A stretch of DNA of 56,849 bases from Flavobacteriales bacterium UBA3477 (GTDB lineage: Bacteria; Bacteroidota; Bacteroidia; Flavobacteriales; Schleiferiaceae), in NCBI GenBank assembly GCA_002378005.1, contig DFQY01000016.1, forward strand, positions 1 through 56,849, written 5' to 3'. Position 1 is the first letter of the stretch. Every line of letters starts with the position of its first letter. The translations under genes and the position numbers were made by a program. The notes under the pieces are model-generated. The model searched no databases. It was given only the letters and a program-made list of their open reading frames with translations, and was not told where the DNA came from. Positions 33,335-42,244 of the stretch are shown piece after piece.

Positions 33335-34650
33335 CAGATTTAGCACAAGATTTACTCTCTTCTTTCCTCGTCGCTGAATCACAGCTCAACGGGAGCCGCA
33401 ACCTCGGCGTCGTGTCCTTGCGCAAAAAAGCCATGGACCGCTTCGAGCAACAAGGCTTCCCTACCACGAGAGACGAAGAGTGGAAGTACACCAACCTAAA
33501 GCCGGTACTCAAGCAAGATTACCGCATCCTTCTCAAAGGGGATGATGCCGTGTCTTTTGCCGACATCAAGAAATACCTCTTGAGCGACCTCGATACCTAC
33601 AAGCTTGTCTTTATCAATGGCAAGTACAGCTCTTGGCTGAGCGAAAGCACGCATCAAAGCTTTGATATCTGCACCTTCGCAGCAGCCTTGAACAAGTACC
33701 CAGATGTCATAGGGGACTTCCTAGGCAAAGCGGCGCCAGCAGGCACAACCTTTGTGGACCTGAACACCGCCTTTGCAGATGATGGTGCCTTCGTGCGCAT
33801 CAAACGCAACCAAACCGTAGACAAACCCATCGAGATCTTGTACCTCACTACCGATGAGAACGGTCCGGCCTTTGCCCAAAATCGTAACCTCATTATTGTG
33901 GAACAAAATGCCGAGGTACAAATTGTAGAGCGTCACCAAAACATTGGCACCCAGCCAAACTTCACAAATTTTGTCAGTGAAGTCTTTGCGGCTGTCGATG
34001 CTCGCGTGAGTTACTACAAAGTGCAAAACGACGCGCTCCACGCTTCTCTCGTCGACAACACCCACGTGGTGCAAGAGCGCGGCAGCAACGTGCACGTTGG
34101 AACGTATAGCTTCGGAGGAAAATTGGTCCGAAATAACCTACATTTTTATGCAGATGGTGAACACACCGAGAGCCACATGGACGGGGTGACCATCATCGAC
34201 GACGGACAAACAGTGGATCACCACACCTTGGTGGACCACCGCGAGCCAAATTGTTACAGCCGTGAGTTGTACAAAGGCATTTACCTCGGCAACAGCCACG
34301 GCGTGTTCAACGGTAAGGTGATGGTGCGTCAGAAGGCGCAAAAGACCAATGCCTTCCAGCAGAATGACAATATTTTATTGGGCGAACGTGCGAAGGTGGA
34401 TACAAAACCTCAGCTCGAGATTTTTGCAGATGATGTGAAGTGTTCACACGGTTGTACCATAGGACAATTGGACAAAAACGCTCTGTTCTACTTGCGCTCG
34501 CGCGGTATTCCAAAGAAAGAGGCGGAAGGTTTGATGACCTATGCCTTTGCCTCGGACGCCTTAGAGTATGTAAAGATACCACAGCTCGAAAAACGCTTGA
34601 ATCGCGTCATCACTGAGAAGCTCGGCATCAACTTGGAATTCGCCCTATAA
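33331..34650 (+). CDS. sufD: Fe-S cluster assembly protein SufD
   Basis: A 439-residue SufD, partner of SufB in the SufBC2D scaffold. Family features are the N-terminal TTRDEEWKYTNLKPV near residue 48, the beta-helix core, and the C-terminal CSHGCTIGQLDKNALFYLRSRG near residue 370. The ATG at 33331 overlaps the sufC stop. The sufD stop overlaps the sufS ATG (TAATG). Confidence 0.96.
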   Translation: MTDLAQDLLSSFLVAESQLNGSRNLGVVSLRKKAMDRFEQQGFPTTRDEEWKYTNLKPVLKQDYRILLKGDDAVSFADIKKYLLSDLDTYKLVFINGKYSSWLSESTHQSFDICTFAAALNKYPDVIGDFLGKAAPAGTTFVDLNTAFADDGAFVRIKRNQTVDKPIEILYLTTDENGPAFAQNRNLIIVEQNAEVQIVERHQNIGTQPNFTNFVSEVFAAVDARVSYYKVQNDALHASLVDNTHVVQERGSNVHVGTYSFGGKLVRNNLHFYADGEHTESHMDGVTIIDDGQTVDHHTLVDHREPNCYSRELYKGIYLGNSHGVFNGKVMVRQKAQKTNAFQQNDNILLGERAKVDTKPQLEIFADDVKCSHGCTIGQLDKNALFYLRSRGIPKKEAEGLMTYAFASDALEYVKIPQLEKRLNRVITEKLGINLEFAL

Positions 34651-35867
34651 TGGCCTACGATATCGACTACATCCGATCCCAATTCCCCATCCTGGACCAA
34701 GAAGTCCATGGGAGAACCTTGGTGTATTTGGACAATGCTGCCACCGCGCAGAAACCAAAAGCCGTAGTCGATGCCATCAGTCATTATTACTACAACGACA
34801 ATGCCAACGTTCACCGTGGCGTCCACACCCTAAGTCAGCGTGCGACGGATGCCATGGAAGCGGTGCGTGAACAAGTACGTGAACACATTTGTGCCCGCGA
34901 ATCCGCAGAGATCATCTTTACGCGAGGCATTACCGACAGCATCAACACCGTCGCTTTCGGGATGGGCGCCTTGATCAAACCGCACCAAAATGTGGTGATC
35001 ACCGCCCTTGAGCACCACAGCAACATAGTGCCTTGGCAAATGCTTTGTGAACGTACTGGGGCAACCTTGCGCTACATTCCCATCAACGAAAAAGGAGAAC
35101 TTGTCCTCCATTCATTGGAGGAAATCATCGACGAACACACAGCCATGGTGGCCTTCAATCACATCTCAAATTCACTGGGCACCATCAACCCGGTGGGCAC
35201 CATTTTAGCGCGCGCCAAAGCAGTTGGAGCTTGGTCCCTAGTGGACGGCGCACAAAGTGGGCCTCACGCCAAGGTGGATGTGCAGGAATGGGATGTAGAC
35301 TTTTTCACCCTAGCCTCGCACAAAATGTATGGACCTACAGGATTGGGCGTGCTCTACGGCAAACGCGAGCGACTCGAAGCCCTCCCTCCCTACCAGGGCG
35401 GCGGTGAAATGATTGCCACGGTGACCCTAGAGAAAAGCACCTACGCAGAGATCCCACACAAGTTTGAGGCGGGCACACCGCACATCGAAGGCGTGATCGG
35501 TTTCGGAGCAGCATTGACCTTCATAAATAGCATCGGCATTGAAGCAATTGCTGAGCATGAAGCAGAGTTACTTGACTATGCGACGGAAAGCTTAAGCAGC
35601 ATTGAAGGTTTTAGAATTATCGGAACGGCGGACCACAAAGCGAGTGTGTTGAGTTTCCTTGTGGACGGTACCCACCCTTACGATTTAGGCGTATTGCTCG
35701 ATCAGCAGGGCATTGCGGTTCGTACCGGGCAGCATTGTACGCAGCCTATTATGGACCAATTCTGCATTGCAGGCACCGCCCGCGCAAGCTTTGCGATGTA
35801 CAACACCAAAAAAGAAATCGACCTGCTCAAAGCCGCTTTAGAGCGTGCGATAAATATGTTGCGATAA
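34650..35867 (+). CDS. sufS: Cysteine desulfurase SufS
   Basis: A 405-residue group II cysteine desulfurase. The PLP Lys is in LASHKMYGPTG (about residue 225) and the persulfide Cys is in RTGQHCTQPIM (about 363). VYLDNAATAQKP opens the fold. It moves sulfur from cysteine to SufE and then SufB. It is coupled to sufD by a TAATG overlap and is followed by sufE. Confidence 0.97.
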   Translation: MAYDIDYIRSQFPILDQEVHGRTLVYLDNAATAQKPKAVVDAISHYYYNDNANVHRGVHTLSQRATDAMEAVREQVREHICARESAEIIFTRGITDSINTVAFGMGALIKPHQNVVITALEHHSNIVPWQMLCERTGATLRYIPINEKGELVLHSLEEIIDEHTAMVAFNHISNSLGTINPVGTILARAKAVGAWSLVDGAQSGPHAKVDVQEWDVDFFTLASHKMYGPTGLGVLYGKRERLEALPPYQGGGEMIATVTLEKSTYAEIPHKFEAGTPHIEGVIGFGAALTFINSIGIEAIAEHEAELLDYATESLSSIEGFRIIGTADHKASVLSFLVDGTHPYDLGVLLDQQGIAVRTGQHCTQPIMDQFCIAGTARASFAMYNTKKEIDLLKAALERAINMLR

Positions 35868-35877
35868 ACCATTGCCT

Positions 35878-36288
35878 ATGACCATAAGTGAAAAACAAGC
35901 CGCGCTAGTAGACGAGTTTGCCTTCTTCGACGATTGGATGGACAAATACAACCACATCATCGAAATGGGGAAAAGCTTGACGCCACTCAACGACGAAGAC
36001 AAGCAGGAAGACCTCTTGGTACAAGGCTGTCAAAGCAAGGTTTGGCTAAAGGCCGAAAAGCAAGGTGATGCCGTTAAGTTTTGGGCCGATGCCGATGCCA
36101 TCATCGCCAAGGGAATAGTGGCCATGCTCATAGATATTTTCGACGAGCAGCCGGCGGTAGAAATTGCCCAAGCCGAGCTCGGTTTCATCGAGGAAATAGG
36201 ACTAAAAGATCACCTCAGTCCGACACGCGCTAACGGCTTGATGAGTATGATCAAACAAATGAAAATTTACGCCCTAGCATTTGCTTAG
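35878..36288 (+). CDS. sufE: Sulfur acceptor protein SufE
   Basis: A 136-residue SufE. The acceptor Cys is in VQGCQSKVWL (about residue 51), and the family segments FAFFDDWMDKYNHIIEMG and GIVAMLIDIF are clear. It takes persulfide from SufS and enhances its activity. I chose the ATG at 35878; a TTG six bases upstream is in frame and would add two residues. It lies ten bases after sufS. Confidence 0.95.
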   Translation: MTISEKQAALVDEFAFFDDWMDKYNHIIEMGKSLTPLNDEDKQEDLLVQGCQSKVWLKAEKQGDAVKFWADADAIIAKGIVAMLIDIFDEQPAVEIAQAELGFIEEIGLKDHLSPTRANGLMSMIKQMKIYALAFA

Positions 36289-36302
36289 GTATACATGAAA
36301 TC

Positions 36303-36635
36303 ATGAGTGAAGAATTGAGCAGAGCAGAGATGCAAAAGATCGGTGAGGAAGTCGTTGGCGTCCTTTGCACCATATTCGATCCAGAAATTCCAGTGGATAT
36401 CTACCAGCTGGGATTGATCTACGACGTCCAAGTTAGCACAGAACGCGACGTTCACATTCTCATGACCCTTACCTCGCCCAACTGCCCAGTGGCAGAGAGC
36501 CTTCCGCAAGAGGTAAAGGAAAAGTCGAGAGCATTAGATTCTGTTCGCGATGTCGAAGTGGAAATCACCTTCGATCCTCCATGGAATAAAGACATGATGA
36601 GCGAGGAGGCTAAACTCGAATTAGGGATTCTCTAA
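36303..36635 (+). CDS. sufT: SufT/MIP18-family Fe-S maturation protein (DUF59)
   Basis: A 110-residue DUF59 protein with DPEIPVDIYQLGLIYDV near residue 27 and LTSPNCPVAESLP near 60, the Cys-containing loop conserved in this family. SufT helps mature Fe-S proteins under high demand. It follows sufE by 14 bases and is the last gene of the tight suf run. A gap of 109 bp precedes the next gene. Confidence 0.9.
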   Translation: MSEELSRAEMQKIGEEVVGVLCTIFDPEIPVDIYQLGLIYDVQVSTERDVHILMTLTSPNCPVAESLPQEVKEKSRALDSVRDVEVEITFDPPWNKDMMSEEAKLELGIL

Positions 36636-36744
36636 AAAAAAGCCAAAATCCAAACCTTTACCGCATAAAATGGTTAGGTATTCGTTATTTAGCCGCTTCT
36701 TTTGTGGCTTTTAGCAGAAGAAACACAACACACAACACCGCCTT

Positions 36745-38187
36745 ATGAAAGTTGGTATACACGCCATTTCGTACTACGTACCTACGCAGTATTTGCCCAT
36801 TGAATCGTTGGCAAATGCGCGCGATATTGAATACGCAAAACTCAACAAAGGATTAGGTCTAACCTCGATGTCTTTCCCGGATCTCGACGAGGATGCTGCC
36901 ACCATGGGAGCCAATGCCGTTTTACGCCTGATCCAGTCTGAAAACATCCACCCCTCTACCATAGGTCGCCTATACCTAGGAACCGAAAGTGCCCTAGATA
37001 GCGCGAAGCCGACGGCTACCTATATTTTGGATTTGGTGGAAAACCAATTATCCGCCGATCACGGGGCCGATTGTCTACGCAATGTAGATGCGGTTGACAT
37101 GATTTTTGCCTGTGTGAGCGCCGTAGACGCTTTGGAAAATGCCTGTCTTTGGGCCGCCCAAAATACGGGTAAAGTCGCCATCGTTGTGGCCTCAGATTTG
37201 GCCAAATACGACCTTGGCAGCACAGGAGAATATACACAAGGCGCAGGTTCTGTTGCCCTTGCGGTCCGCACCAACCCTGATATGATCAGCATCGACCCCC
37301 ATGTGGGCGTAGCAACCAAAGGAGAGCGCGATTTCTTCAAACCGCGTCGGACTTTTACCAAAGCAGCACTTCTCGCCGAGGCCGCCAAACTTTTGGGCGT
37401 GGAACTCAGCGAAGAGCAGGCACAAGAAAAACTCGCCGGCACTAACGGTTTCTGGGGCGGAAACACCATGCTCCGCAGCTATGTGGAGGAGCCTGTTTTC
37501 GACGGACAATACAGCAATTTCGCCTACGTGAGCCGCATCAAGGAAGCATTGGCGAATTTCGGCACCAAGGTCAATACCAATCCGGCTCTGGATTGGGACA
37601 AAGTGGTCATGCACCTACCCTACGCCTTCCAAGGCCGTCGTATGTTGGTGAACTTTTACCTAGATTGGATGAAGGCCAACAACAAGTGGAACGAAGTTGT
37701 GGAGGTGATGGGCAGTGATATGCCTGAAGATAAAGCGGAAGCCAAAGAATGGGTTCGGGCTTTCTCAAAAAGCGATTACTACCGCGCATACGTTGCCAAA
37801 GCCCTTGCGCCTGCAGAACGCGCCTCCAGCCTCATCGGAAATATGTACACCGCTTCGATCTTCATGGGACTCTTGAGCACCCTCTGTGATGCTGCAGATA
37901 AAAGCCAAAACATCGAAGGAATGACCATTGGATTCATGGGCTACGGCTCGGGTTCGAAGGCCAAAGTATTTCAAGGCACGGTGGAAAAAGGTTGGAATAA
38001 GGTGGCCCAATTAGACCTCTTTAACACCCTCGAAAACCGCACCGCAGTGAGCTTCGAAACTTATGAGAATTGGCACAATGAACGACTTGATAGCGCCATC
38101 ACGCCGAATAAAAAAGGTTTCGTGTTCACAGGTTTACGCACCGAGGAGAACCAAGAATACTACAGAGATTATACCTTTAACGCTTAG
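36745..38187 (+). CDS. Hydroxymethylglutaryl-CoA synthase family protein
   Basis: A 480-residue thiolase-fold condensing enzyme of the HMG-CoA synthase family. The Glu-Cys-His catalytic set is in place: GTESALDSAKP (Glu about residue 81), DMIFACVSAVDAL (Cys about 123) and VVMHLPYAFQGRRM (His about 290). The family condenses acetyl-CoA with acetoacetyl-CoA for the mevalonate route. A related 3-oxoacyl condensing role, as in beta-branching enzymes, is possible. It lies after the suf genes and runs directly into the DUF2480 gene. In the 109-bp gap TTCTTTTG at 36697-36704 is a 7/8 -7 match, so it may have its own promoter. Confidence 0.87.
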   Translation: MKVGIHAISYYVPTQYLPIESLANARDIEYAKLNKGLGLTSMSFPDLDEDAATMGANAVLRLIQSENIHPSTIGRLYLGTESALDSAKPTATYILDLVENQLSADHGADCLRNVDAVDMIFACVSAVDALENACLWAAQNTGKVAIVVASDLAKYDLGSTGEYTQGAGSVALAVRTNPDMISIDPHVGVATKGERDFFKPRRTFTKAALLAEAAKLLGVELSEEQAQEKLAGTNGFWGGNTMLRSYVEEPVFDGQYSNFAYVSRIKEALANFGTKVNTNPALDWDKVVMHLPYAFQGRRMLVNFYLDWMKANNKWNEVVEVMGSDMPEDKAEAKEWVRAFSKSDYYRAYVAKALAPAERASSLIGNMYTASIFMGLLSTLCDAADKSQNIEGMTIGFMGYGSGSKAKVFQGTVEKGWNKVAQLDLFNTLENRTAVSFETYENWHNERLDSAITPNKKGFVFTGLRTEENQEYYRDYTFNA

Positions 38188-38685
38188 ATGAGCGAAAAGG
38201 AAATCATTAATAAGGTTGCGCAAAGTCCGCTGATCACCTTCAATCTCGAGGACTACTTGCCGCCCCGCATTGCGGAGCTGGACCTTTGCACCCTGGTGGA
38301 AGGTGGCTTGCTTCGTGAAGAAGTCTTTCGCAACACCTTGAAAGCCAACGATTTCTCCGCCTACCAAAATGCCGTGGTGCGCCTCTACCTCAGCGAAGAC
38401 CTCATCCTCCCTGCTTGGGCACCAATCCTGCTCTCGAGTAGATTGACGGACCTGGGCATCGCGAGCATTTGGGCACCCAATTCCGAAACTTTTTGGAGCC
38501 AGTATTTTAGAGAGGTCCTCGGAAAATTGGACTACAGCATCTTTGCAGGCAAACCCATCATTCTCAAAGGTTGCGGGGACAAACGCATACCGCCTGATGC
38601 CTACGTGCAAGCCATACAACACCTCAAACCCATTGCCAAGAAAGTCAGCTATGGAGAGGCGTGTAGTGCTGTGCCGTTGAAATAA
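38188..38685 (+). CDS. DUF2480 family protein
   Basis: A 165-residue soluble protein. The C-terminal PIILKGCGDKRIPPDAYV near residue 132 and the N-terminal INKVAQSPLITFNLEDYLP fit the Bacteroidota DUF2480 family, which I recall as commonly sitting next to suf genes. Its function is unknown. The ATG follows the HMG-CoA synthase stop with no gap, and its stop abuts the stop of the convergent outer-membrane gene. The location suggests, but does not show, a link to Fe-S assembly. Confidence 0.82.
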   Translation: MSEKEIINKVAQSPLITFNLEDYLPPRIAELDLCTLVEGGLLREEVFRNTLKANDFSAYQNAVVRLYLSEDLILPAWAPILLSSRLTDLGIASIWAPNSETFWSQYFREVLGKLDYSIFAGKPIILKGCGDKRIPPDAYVQAIQHLKPIAKKVSYGEACSAVPLK

Positions 38686-39360
38686 TTAAAGGGTAATGCT
38701 CAAGCCGAGATTTAGGCTACGGGCCTCCTGCCAAGTATCCAACAACGGTCCGTCGACTACCAACGGGCTCATACCATAAAATCCAAACACATTGACCGGT
38801 CCGCGCCCTGCCTTGGCATACACACCATAGCGGTACGGATTAAATCCAGCGATGTTGTAGAATTTCACTCGGTAGTTTTGGTCCTTGTAATAAGAATACG
38901 AATCTGTCCTATAGCCAAATAAAGCGCCTGCATAGAAACGATTGTAACGCCCATTTTTGTTGACATTACCTCGGTAGCGTAATTCAACATTTGCGTCGAC
39001 ATATTCCGTCGCGAATCGGTTCGAATGATCAATGCCCGTGAGGTATATAGGAGTCATGGTTCCGTCCTCACTAACGTCCAAATGCAAATTACCTTGATAG
39101 AAGTGCGCGCTATACCCTAAGCCCCAAGCCCAAGAAAAATGGGATATGCCGAATACATTGTCTCGGGTGAAATGTACTTCCTGGCTATTGGCAATGGCAC
39201 CGGGCGAAAACTCGCCTGGAGCTCCGCTTACGATAAGTGCAGAGGAGTTGAAGGAAAAACCTTCGCCCGGTTCAGGAATGAATTTGGAGGTTTTCTGGCC
39301 AAATGCAGAAGCAAAAGCCATTAGAAAAACCATGAGAGGAAGGAGCCTACGTTGAATCAT
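38686..39360 (-). CDS. Putative outer-membrane beta-barrel protein
   Basis: A 224-residue protein with a signal peptide (MIQRRLLPLMVFLMAFASAFGQ) and alternating polar/aromatic strands (WAWGLGYSAHFYQGNLHLDV, DANVELRYRGNV, RFYAGALFGYRT) ending in LNLGLSITL, a terminal-strand-like end. The pattern fits a small 8-strand outer-membrane barrel. I cannot name a family. It is downstream of the acidic small protein gene on the same strand, 12 bp apart. Confidence 0.7.
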   Translation of the reverse strand: MIQRRLLPLMVFLMAFASAFGQKTSKFIPEPGEGFSFNSSALIVSGAPGEFSPGAIANSQEVHFTRDNVFGISHFSWAWGLGYSAHFYQGNLHLDVSEDGTMTPIYLTGIDHSNRFATEYVDANVELRYRGNVNKNGRYNRFYAGALFGYRTDSYSYYKDQNYRVKFYNIAGFNPYRYGVYAKAGRGPVNVFGFYGMSPLVVDGPLLDTWQEARSLNLGLSITL

Positions 39361-39372
39361 GGCTCCAAAATA

Positions 39373-39666
39373 CTAAAGGTCGTCGTCTTCTACGTCTTCT
39401 CCCGCTTCAAAATCGTCCGAATCAGAATCTGTATCATCATCTTCTTCGTCTTCGTAGGCCTCAAACTTCTGAACCAACGTGGTACTCACCTTGATAAGGT
39501 ACTTTGTGTCCTCGGTCTCCAGCGGGACGGCTTCCACGCGCTCCCCTTTTGCATTGGTAAAGTACTCGGTATCGTATTCGAAACCGTCAGGATACGCTTC
39601 GACCAGCAGCGCCATTAGGTCGGGAGTCATGGACTTGTAGTCCTTGATCACAAATCGCTTTGCCAT
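39373..39666 (-). CDS. Small acidic Bacteroidota protein, 97 aa
   Basis: A 97-residue soluble protein. The first ~68 residues form a conserved-looking domain (KSMTPDLMALLVEAYPDGF, LETEDTKYLIKVS). The last ~25 residues are almost all Asp and Glu (DEEDDDTDSDSDDF). I recall similar short proteins in flavobacterial genomes, sometimes misnamed DNA primase, but no function is known. It could be a DNA mimic or a low-complexity partner. It is on the same strand as the deoxyhypusine-synthase homologue, 98 bp downstream of it. Confidence 0.65.
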   Translation of the reverse strand: MAKRFVIKDYKSMTPDLMALLVEAYPDGFEYDTEYFTNAKGERVEAVPLETEDTKYLIKVSTTLVQKFEAYEDEEDDDTDSDSDDFEAGEDVEDDDL

Positions 39667-39764
39667 TTGCTGTAAAATTTGATATCACTAGTAATGCACT
39701 TCGGCTAAAACACACATTATTAAGCTAATATCACGACCCTATAGGCAGGGCCGCACGCGGCTAA

Positions 39765-40739
39765 TTACTTGCCTAATATCCAAGAAAAAATTAAAGGTGC
39801 AACAATAGTTGCATCACTTTCTACAATAAATTTTGGAGTATCAGCATCAAGCTTTCCCCAAGTGATTTTTTCGTTTGGAACGGCACCTGAATACGAACCA
39901 TATGAGGTGGTCGAATCCGATATTTGGCAGAAGTACCCCCAGAAAGGAGTATCCTCAAGTTCTAAATCTTGGTAGAGCATTGGCACCACACAGATAGGAA
40001 AATCTCCAGCAATACCGCCCCCTATTTGAAAGAACCCAATAGAGGCAGTTTTGCTCTCTTCGGTGTACCATCCAGCCAACCACTGCATATACTCAATACC
40101 GCTCTTCACAGTGCTCGCTTGAAGCTCGCCCTTGATGCAGTACGAAGCAAAAATGTTGCCCATGGTGGAATCCTCCCAGCCCGGTACGACGATAGGCAGA
40201 TTACACTCTGCTGCCGCCAACATCCAGCTATGCTCTGCTGGAATCTCATAATATTGTTCCAAGACTCCTGATAGGAGCATCTTGTACATGTATTCGTGTG
40301 GGAAATAACGCTCGCCCTTGACCTCAGCATCTTTCCAGATGGCCTCGATATGACCCTGCAAGCGGCGGAAGGCTTCCTCCTCAGGAATACACGTGTCGGT
40401 CACACGATTCAGGCCGCGATCCAACAATTCTCTTTCCTGCTGCGCGGTAAGATCACGGTATTCAGGAACGCGCTCGTAATGTGTATGCGCTACGAGGTTC
40501 ATCAAATCTTCTTCGAGGTTCGCCCCGGTACAAGAAATGATGTCCACCTTTCCTTCGCGGATCATTTCCGCTAGAGAAATACCCAATTCTGCGGTCGACA
40601 TCGCGCCCGCTAGGGTCACCATCATCTTGCCCCCGGCATCGAGGTGTGCTTCGTATCCTTTTGCTGCATCTACCATTGCCGCCGCGTTGAAGTGACGGTA
40701 GTGGTGTGCCATAAACTGTGAAATAGGTCCTTTATTCAT
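39765..40739 (-). CDS. Deoxyhypusine synthase homologue, probably a polyamine enzyme
   Basis: A 324-residue member of the deoxyhypusine synthase family. The catalytic Lys region is retained (KITWGKLDAD, Lys about residue 296), as is NIFASYCIKG-like NAD/polyamine-site sequence. Bacteria have no eIF5A, so it is unlikely to make deoxyhypusine; bacterial homologues have been linked to homospermidine or related polyamine synthesis. Its start overlaps the arginine decarboxylase stop by 8 bases, so it is in the same transcript. No agmatinase lies between. The product here is an inference. Confidence 0.85.
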   Translation of the reverse strand: MNKGPISQFMAHHYRHFNAAAMVDAAKGYEAHLDAGGKMMVTLAGAMSTAELGISLAEMIREGKVDIISCTGANLEEDLMNLVAHTHYERVPEYRDLTAQQERELLDRGLNRVTDTCIPEEEAFRRLQGHIEAIWKDAEVKGERYFPHEYMYKMLLSGVLEQYYEIPAEHSWMLAAAECNLPIVVPGWEDSTMGNIFASYCIKGELQASTVKSGIEYMQWLAGWYTEESKTASIGFFQIGGGIAGDFPICVVPMLYQDLELEDTPFWGYFCQISDSTTSYGSYSGAVPNEKITWGKLDADTPKFIVESDATIVAPLIFSWILGK

Positions 40740-42135
40740 AACCCAAGGTATTTAGCATTTGATCGGCCGATTGTTGGTCGGCGAATAATCGTGTCGAAAC
40801 GGAGCCATCATCTTCGATGTTGACCACCACGTGTTTCGGTGCGGGTAGTAGGCAGTGTTTTGTCCCGCCGTAGCCCGACAAGCTTTCTTGGTACGCGCCC
40901 GTATTGAAGAAGCCAATGATCAATGGCTCGGGATCCATCTTGCGCAATCGCGGCAAGAAGATGGCGTTGACGTGCTGTTCGGAGTTGTAGTAATCGTCCG
41001 AATCACAAGTCAACCCGCCCAACAATACACGCTCGTAAGGCTTATCCCATTTGCTCAACGGGAACATGATGAAGCGCTTGTTGATGGCCCAGCTGTCCGG
41101 CAAGGTCGTCATGAACGAGCTGTCGATCATGTACCATAGCTCGCGGTCGTTCTGTTGCTTGGCGCCGAGGATACTGTAGAAATTGGCCCCAGATTCCCCT
41201 ACTGTGTAACTTCCAAACTCACTGAAAATATTCGGTTCAGGAACGTTGGCGTGGTCACACATGGTTTTTACTTGGGCAATGATTTCTTCCGCCATGTACT
41301 CGTAATCGAAGTCCATGCCTAAACTTGTTTTTATGGGGAATCCACCGCCGATATTTAAGCTATCAAGTGTTGGACAAATGCGCTTAAGGTCGATGTAGAC
41401 CATTACACATTTGCGCAATTCGTTCCAGTAGTACGCTGTATCCTTTATGCCCGTGTTGATGAAGAAGTGCAACATCTTCAACTCGGCCAAATCGTTATCG
41501 GCAATTTTATTCTTGTAGAAGTCAACGATATCGCGGTACCCGATACCCAATCGAGAGGTGTAGAACTCAAATTTGGGCTCTTCCTCCGAAGCGATGCGGA
41601 TGCCCACCTTTGCTTTGTGTTCGAGACGTGAGGTCAATTCTTCCAATTCCTCCACGTGGTCAATCACGTTAATGGTATTGGGGTGCCCGTCATTGATCAA
41701 GCCGGCGATATTGTCGAGGTATGCGGGAGTTTTATAACCATTGCACACCACGAATTGGTCCTCTCCTAACAACCCCTTCGCCTTCATCTTACGGACGATA
41801 TTGATATCGAAAGCGCTGGAAGTTTCCATATGGACTTCATTCTCCAATACGCGCTCCATCACAAAGCTGAAGTGATTGCTTTTCGTACAGTAACAATAGT
41901 GGTATTCCGCGTCGTAATCCACCTTGGCCATAGCCACATGGAACATACGTCGAGCGCGTTGGATGTTCTCGTCAATCTTCGGCAAATAAGTCATGCGCAA
42001 AGGCGTGCCGTATTCTTTGACGATGGGCATCAGATCCAGTCCGTTCCACTCCAGTGTACCGGCATTGTTCAGTTCAAACTCCTCGGTAGGCCAATCAAAG
42101 GTCTGTTCAACGAGGTCCAGATATTTATTTTTCAT
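40732..42135 (-). CDS. Biosynthetic arginine decarboxylase-type enzyme
   Basis: A 467-residue fold III PLP decarboxylase of the ornithine/diaminopimelate/arginine decarboxylase type. The PLP Lys is in YCTKSNHFS (about residue 85). The C-terminal motif with the substrate Cys/Asp region includes LLGGLTCDSDDYYN near 380, and GAYQESLSGYGG near 430. In Bacteroidota this gene is commonly called arginine decarboxylase and makes agmatine, but the length and motifs do not by themselves exclude another basic amino acid as substrate. A full promoter precedes it and the deoxyhypusine-synthase homologue follows. Confidence 0.88.
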   Translation of the reverse strand: MKNKYLDLVEQTFDWPTEEFELNNAGTLEWNGLDLMPIVKEYGTPLRMTYLPKIDENIQRARRMFHVAMAKVDYDAEYHYCYCTKSNHFSFVMERVLENEVHMETSSAFDINIVRKMKAKGLLGEDQFVVCNGYKTPAYLDNIAGLINDGHPNTINVIDHVEELEELTSRLEHKAKVGIRIASEEEPKFEFYTSRLGIGYRDIVDFYKNKIADNDLAELKMLHFFINTGIKDTAYYWNELRKCVMVYIDLKRICPTLDSLNIGGGFPIKTSLGMDFDYEYMAEEIIAQVKTMCDHANVPEPNIFSEFGSYTVGESGANFYSILGAKQQNDRELWYMIDSSFMTTLPDSWAINKRFIMFPLSKWDKPYERVLLGGLTCDSDDYYNSEQHVNAIFLPRLRKMDPEPLIIGFFNTGAYQESLSGYGGTKHCLLPAPKHVVVNIEDDGSVSTRLFADQQSADQMLNTLGYE

Positions 42136-42152
42136 TTCTGTAAAAAGGTGCG

Positions 42153-42182
42153 CAAATGTATGGCCAACTTTTAATTATGCAA
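42153..42182 (-). promoter_or_regulatory. Complete promoter of the arginine decarboxylase gene
   Basis: On the minus strand TTG (42180-42182) is followed after 19 bp by TACATTTG (42153-42160), an exact Bacteroidota -33/-7 promoter. The ATG lies 17 nt beyond the -7 element, so the leader is short. Confidence 0.72.
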
Positions 42183-42244
42183 CTCCTTAATTTCTAAGTC
42201 GATGCGGCTATAAATTTGATTCAATATTAGTCAATTAGGACCAA

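Noticed and set aside
36690..36712. AGCCGC...GTGGCT imperfect hairpin upstream of the HMG-CoA synthase-family gene
   Set aside because: One mismatch in a 6-bp stem and no match to a known riboswitch or leader; not supported.
39700..39764. GCCGC-AC-GCGGC hairpin downstream of the deoxyhypusine-synthase homologue
   Set aside because: The stem is only 5 bp and no T-run follows on the minus strand, so it is not a convincing terminator.
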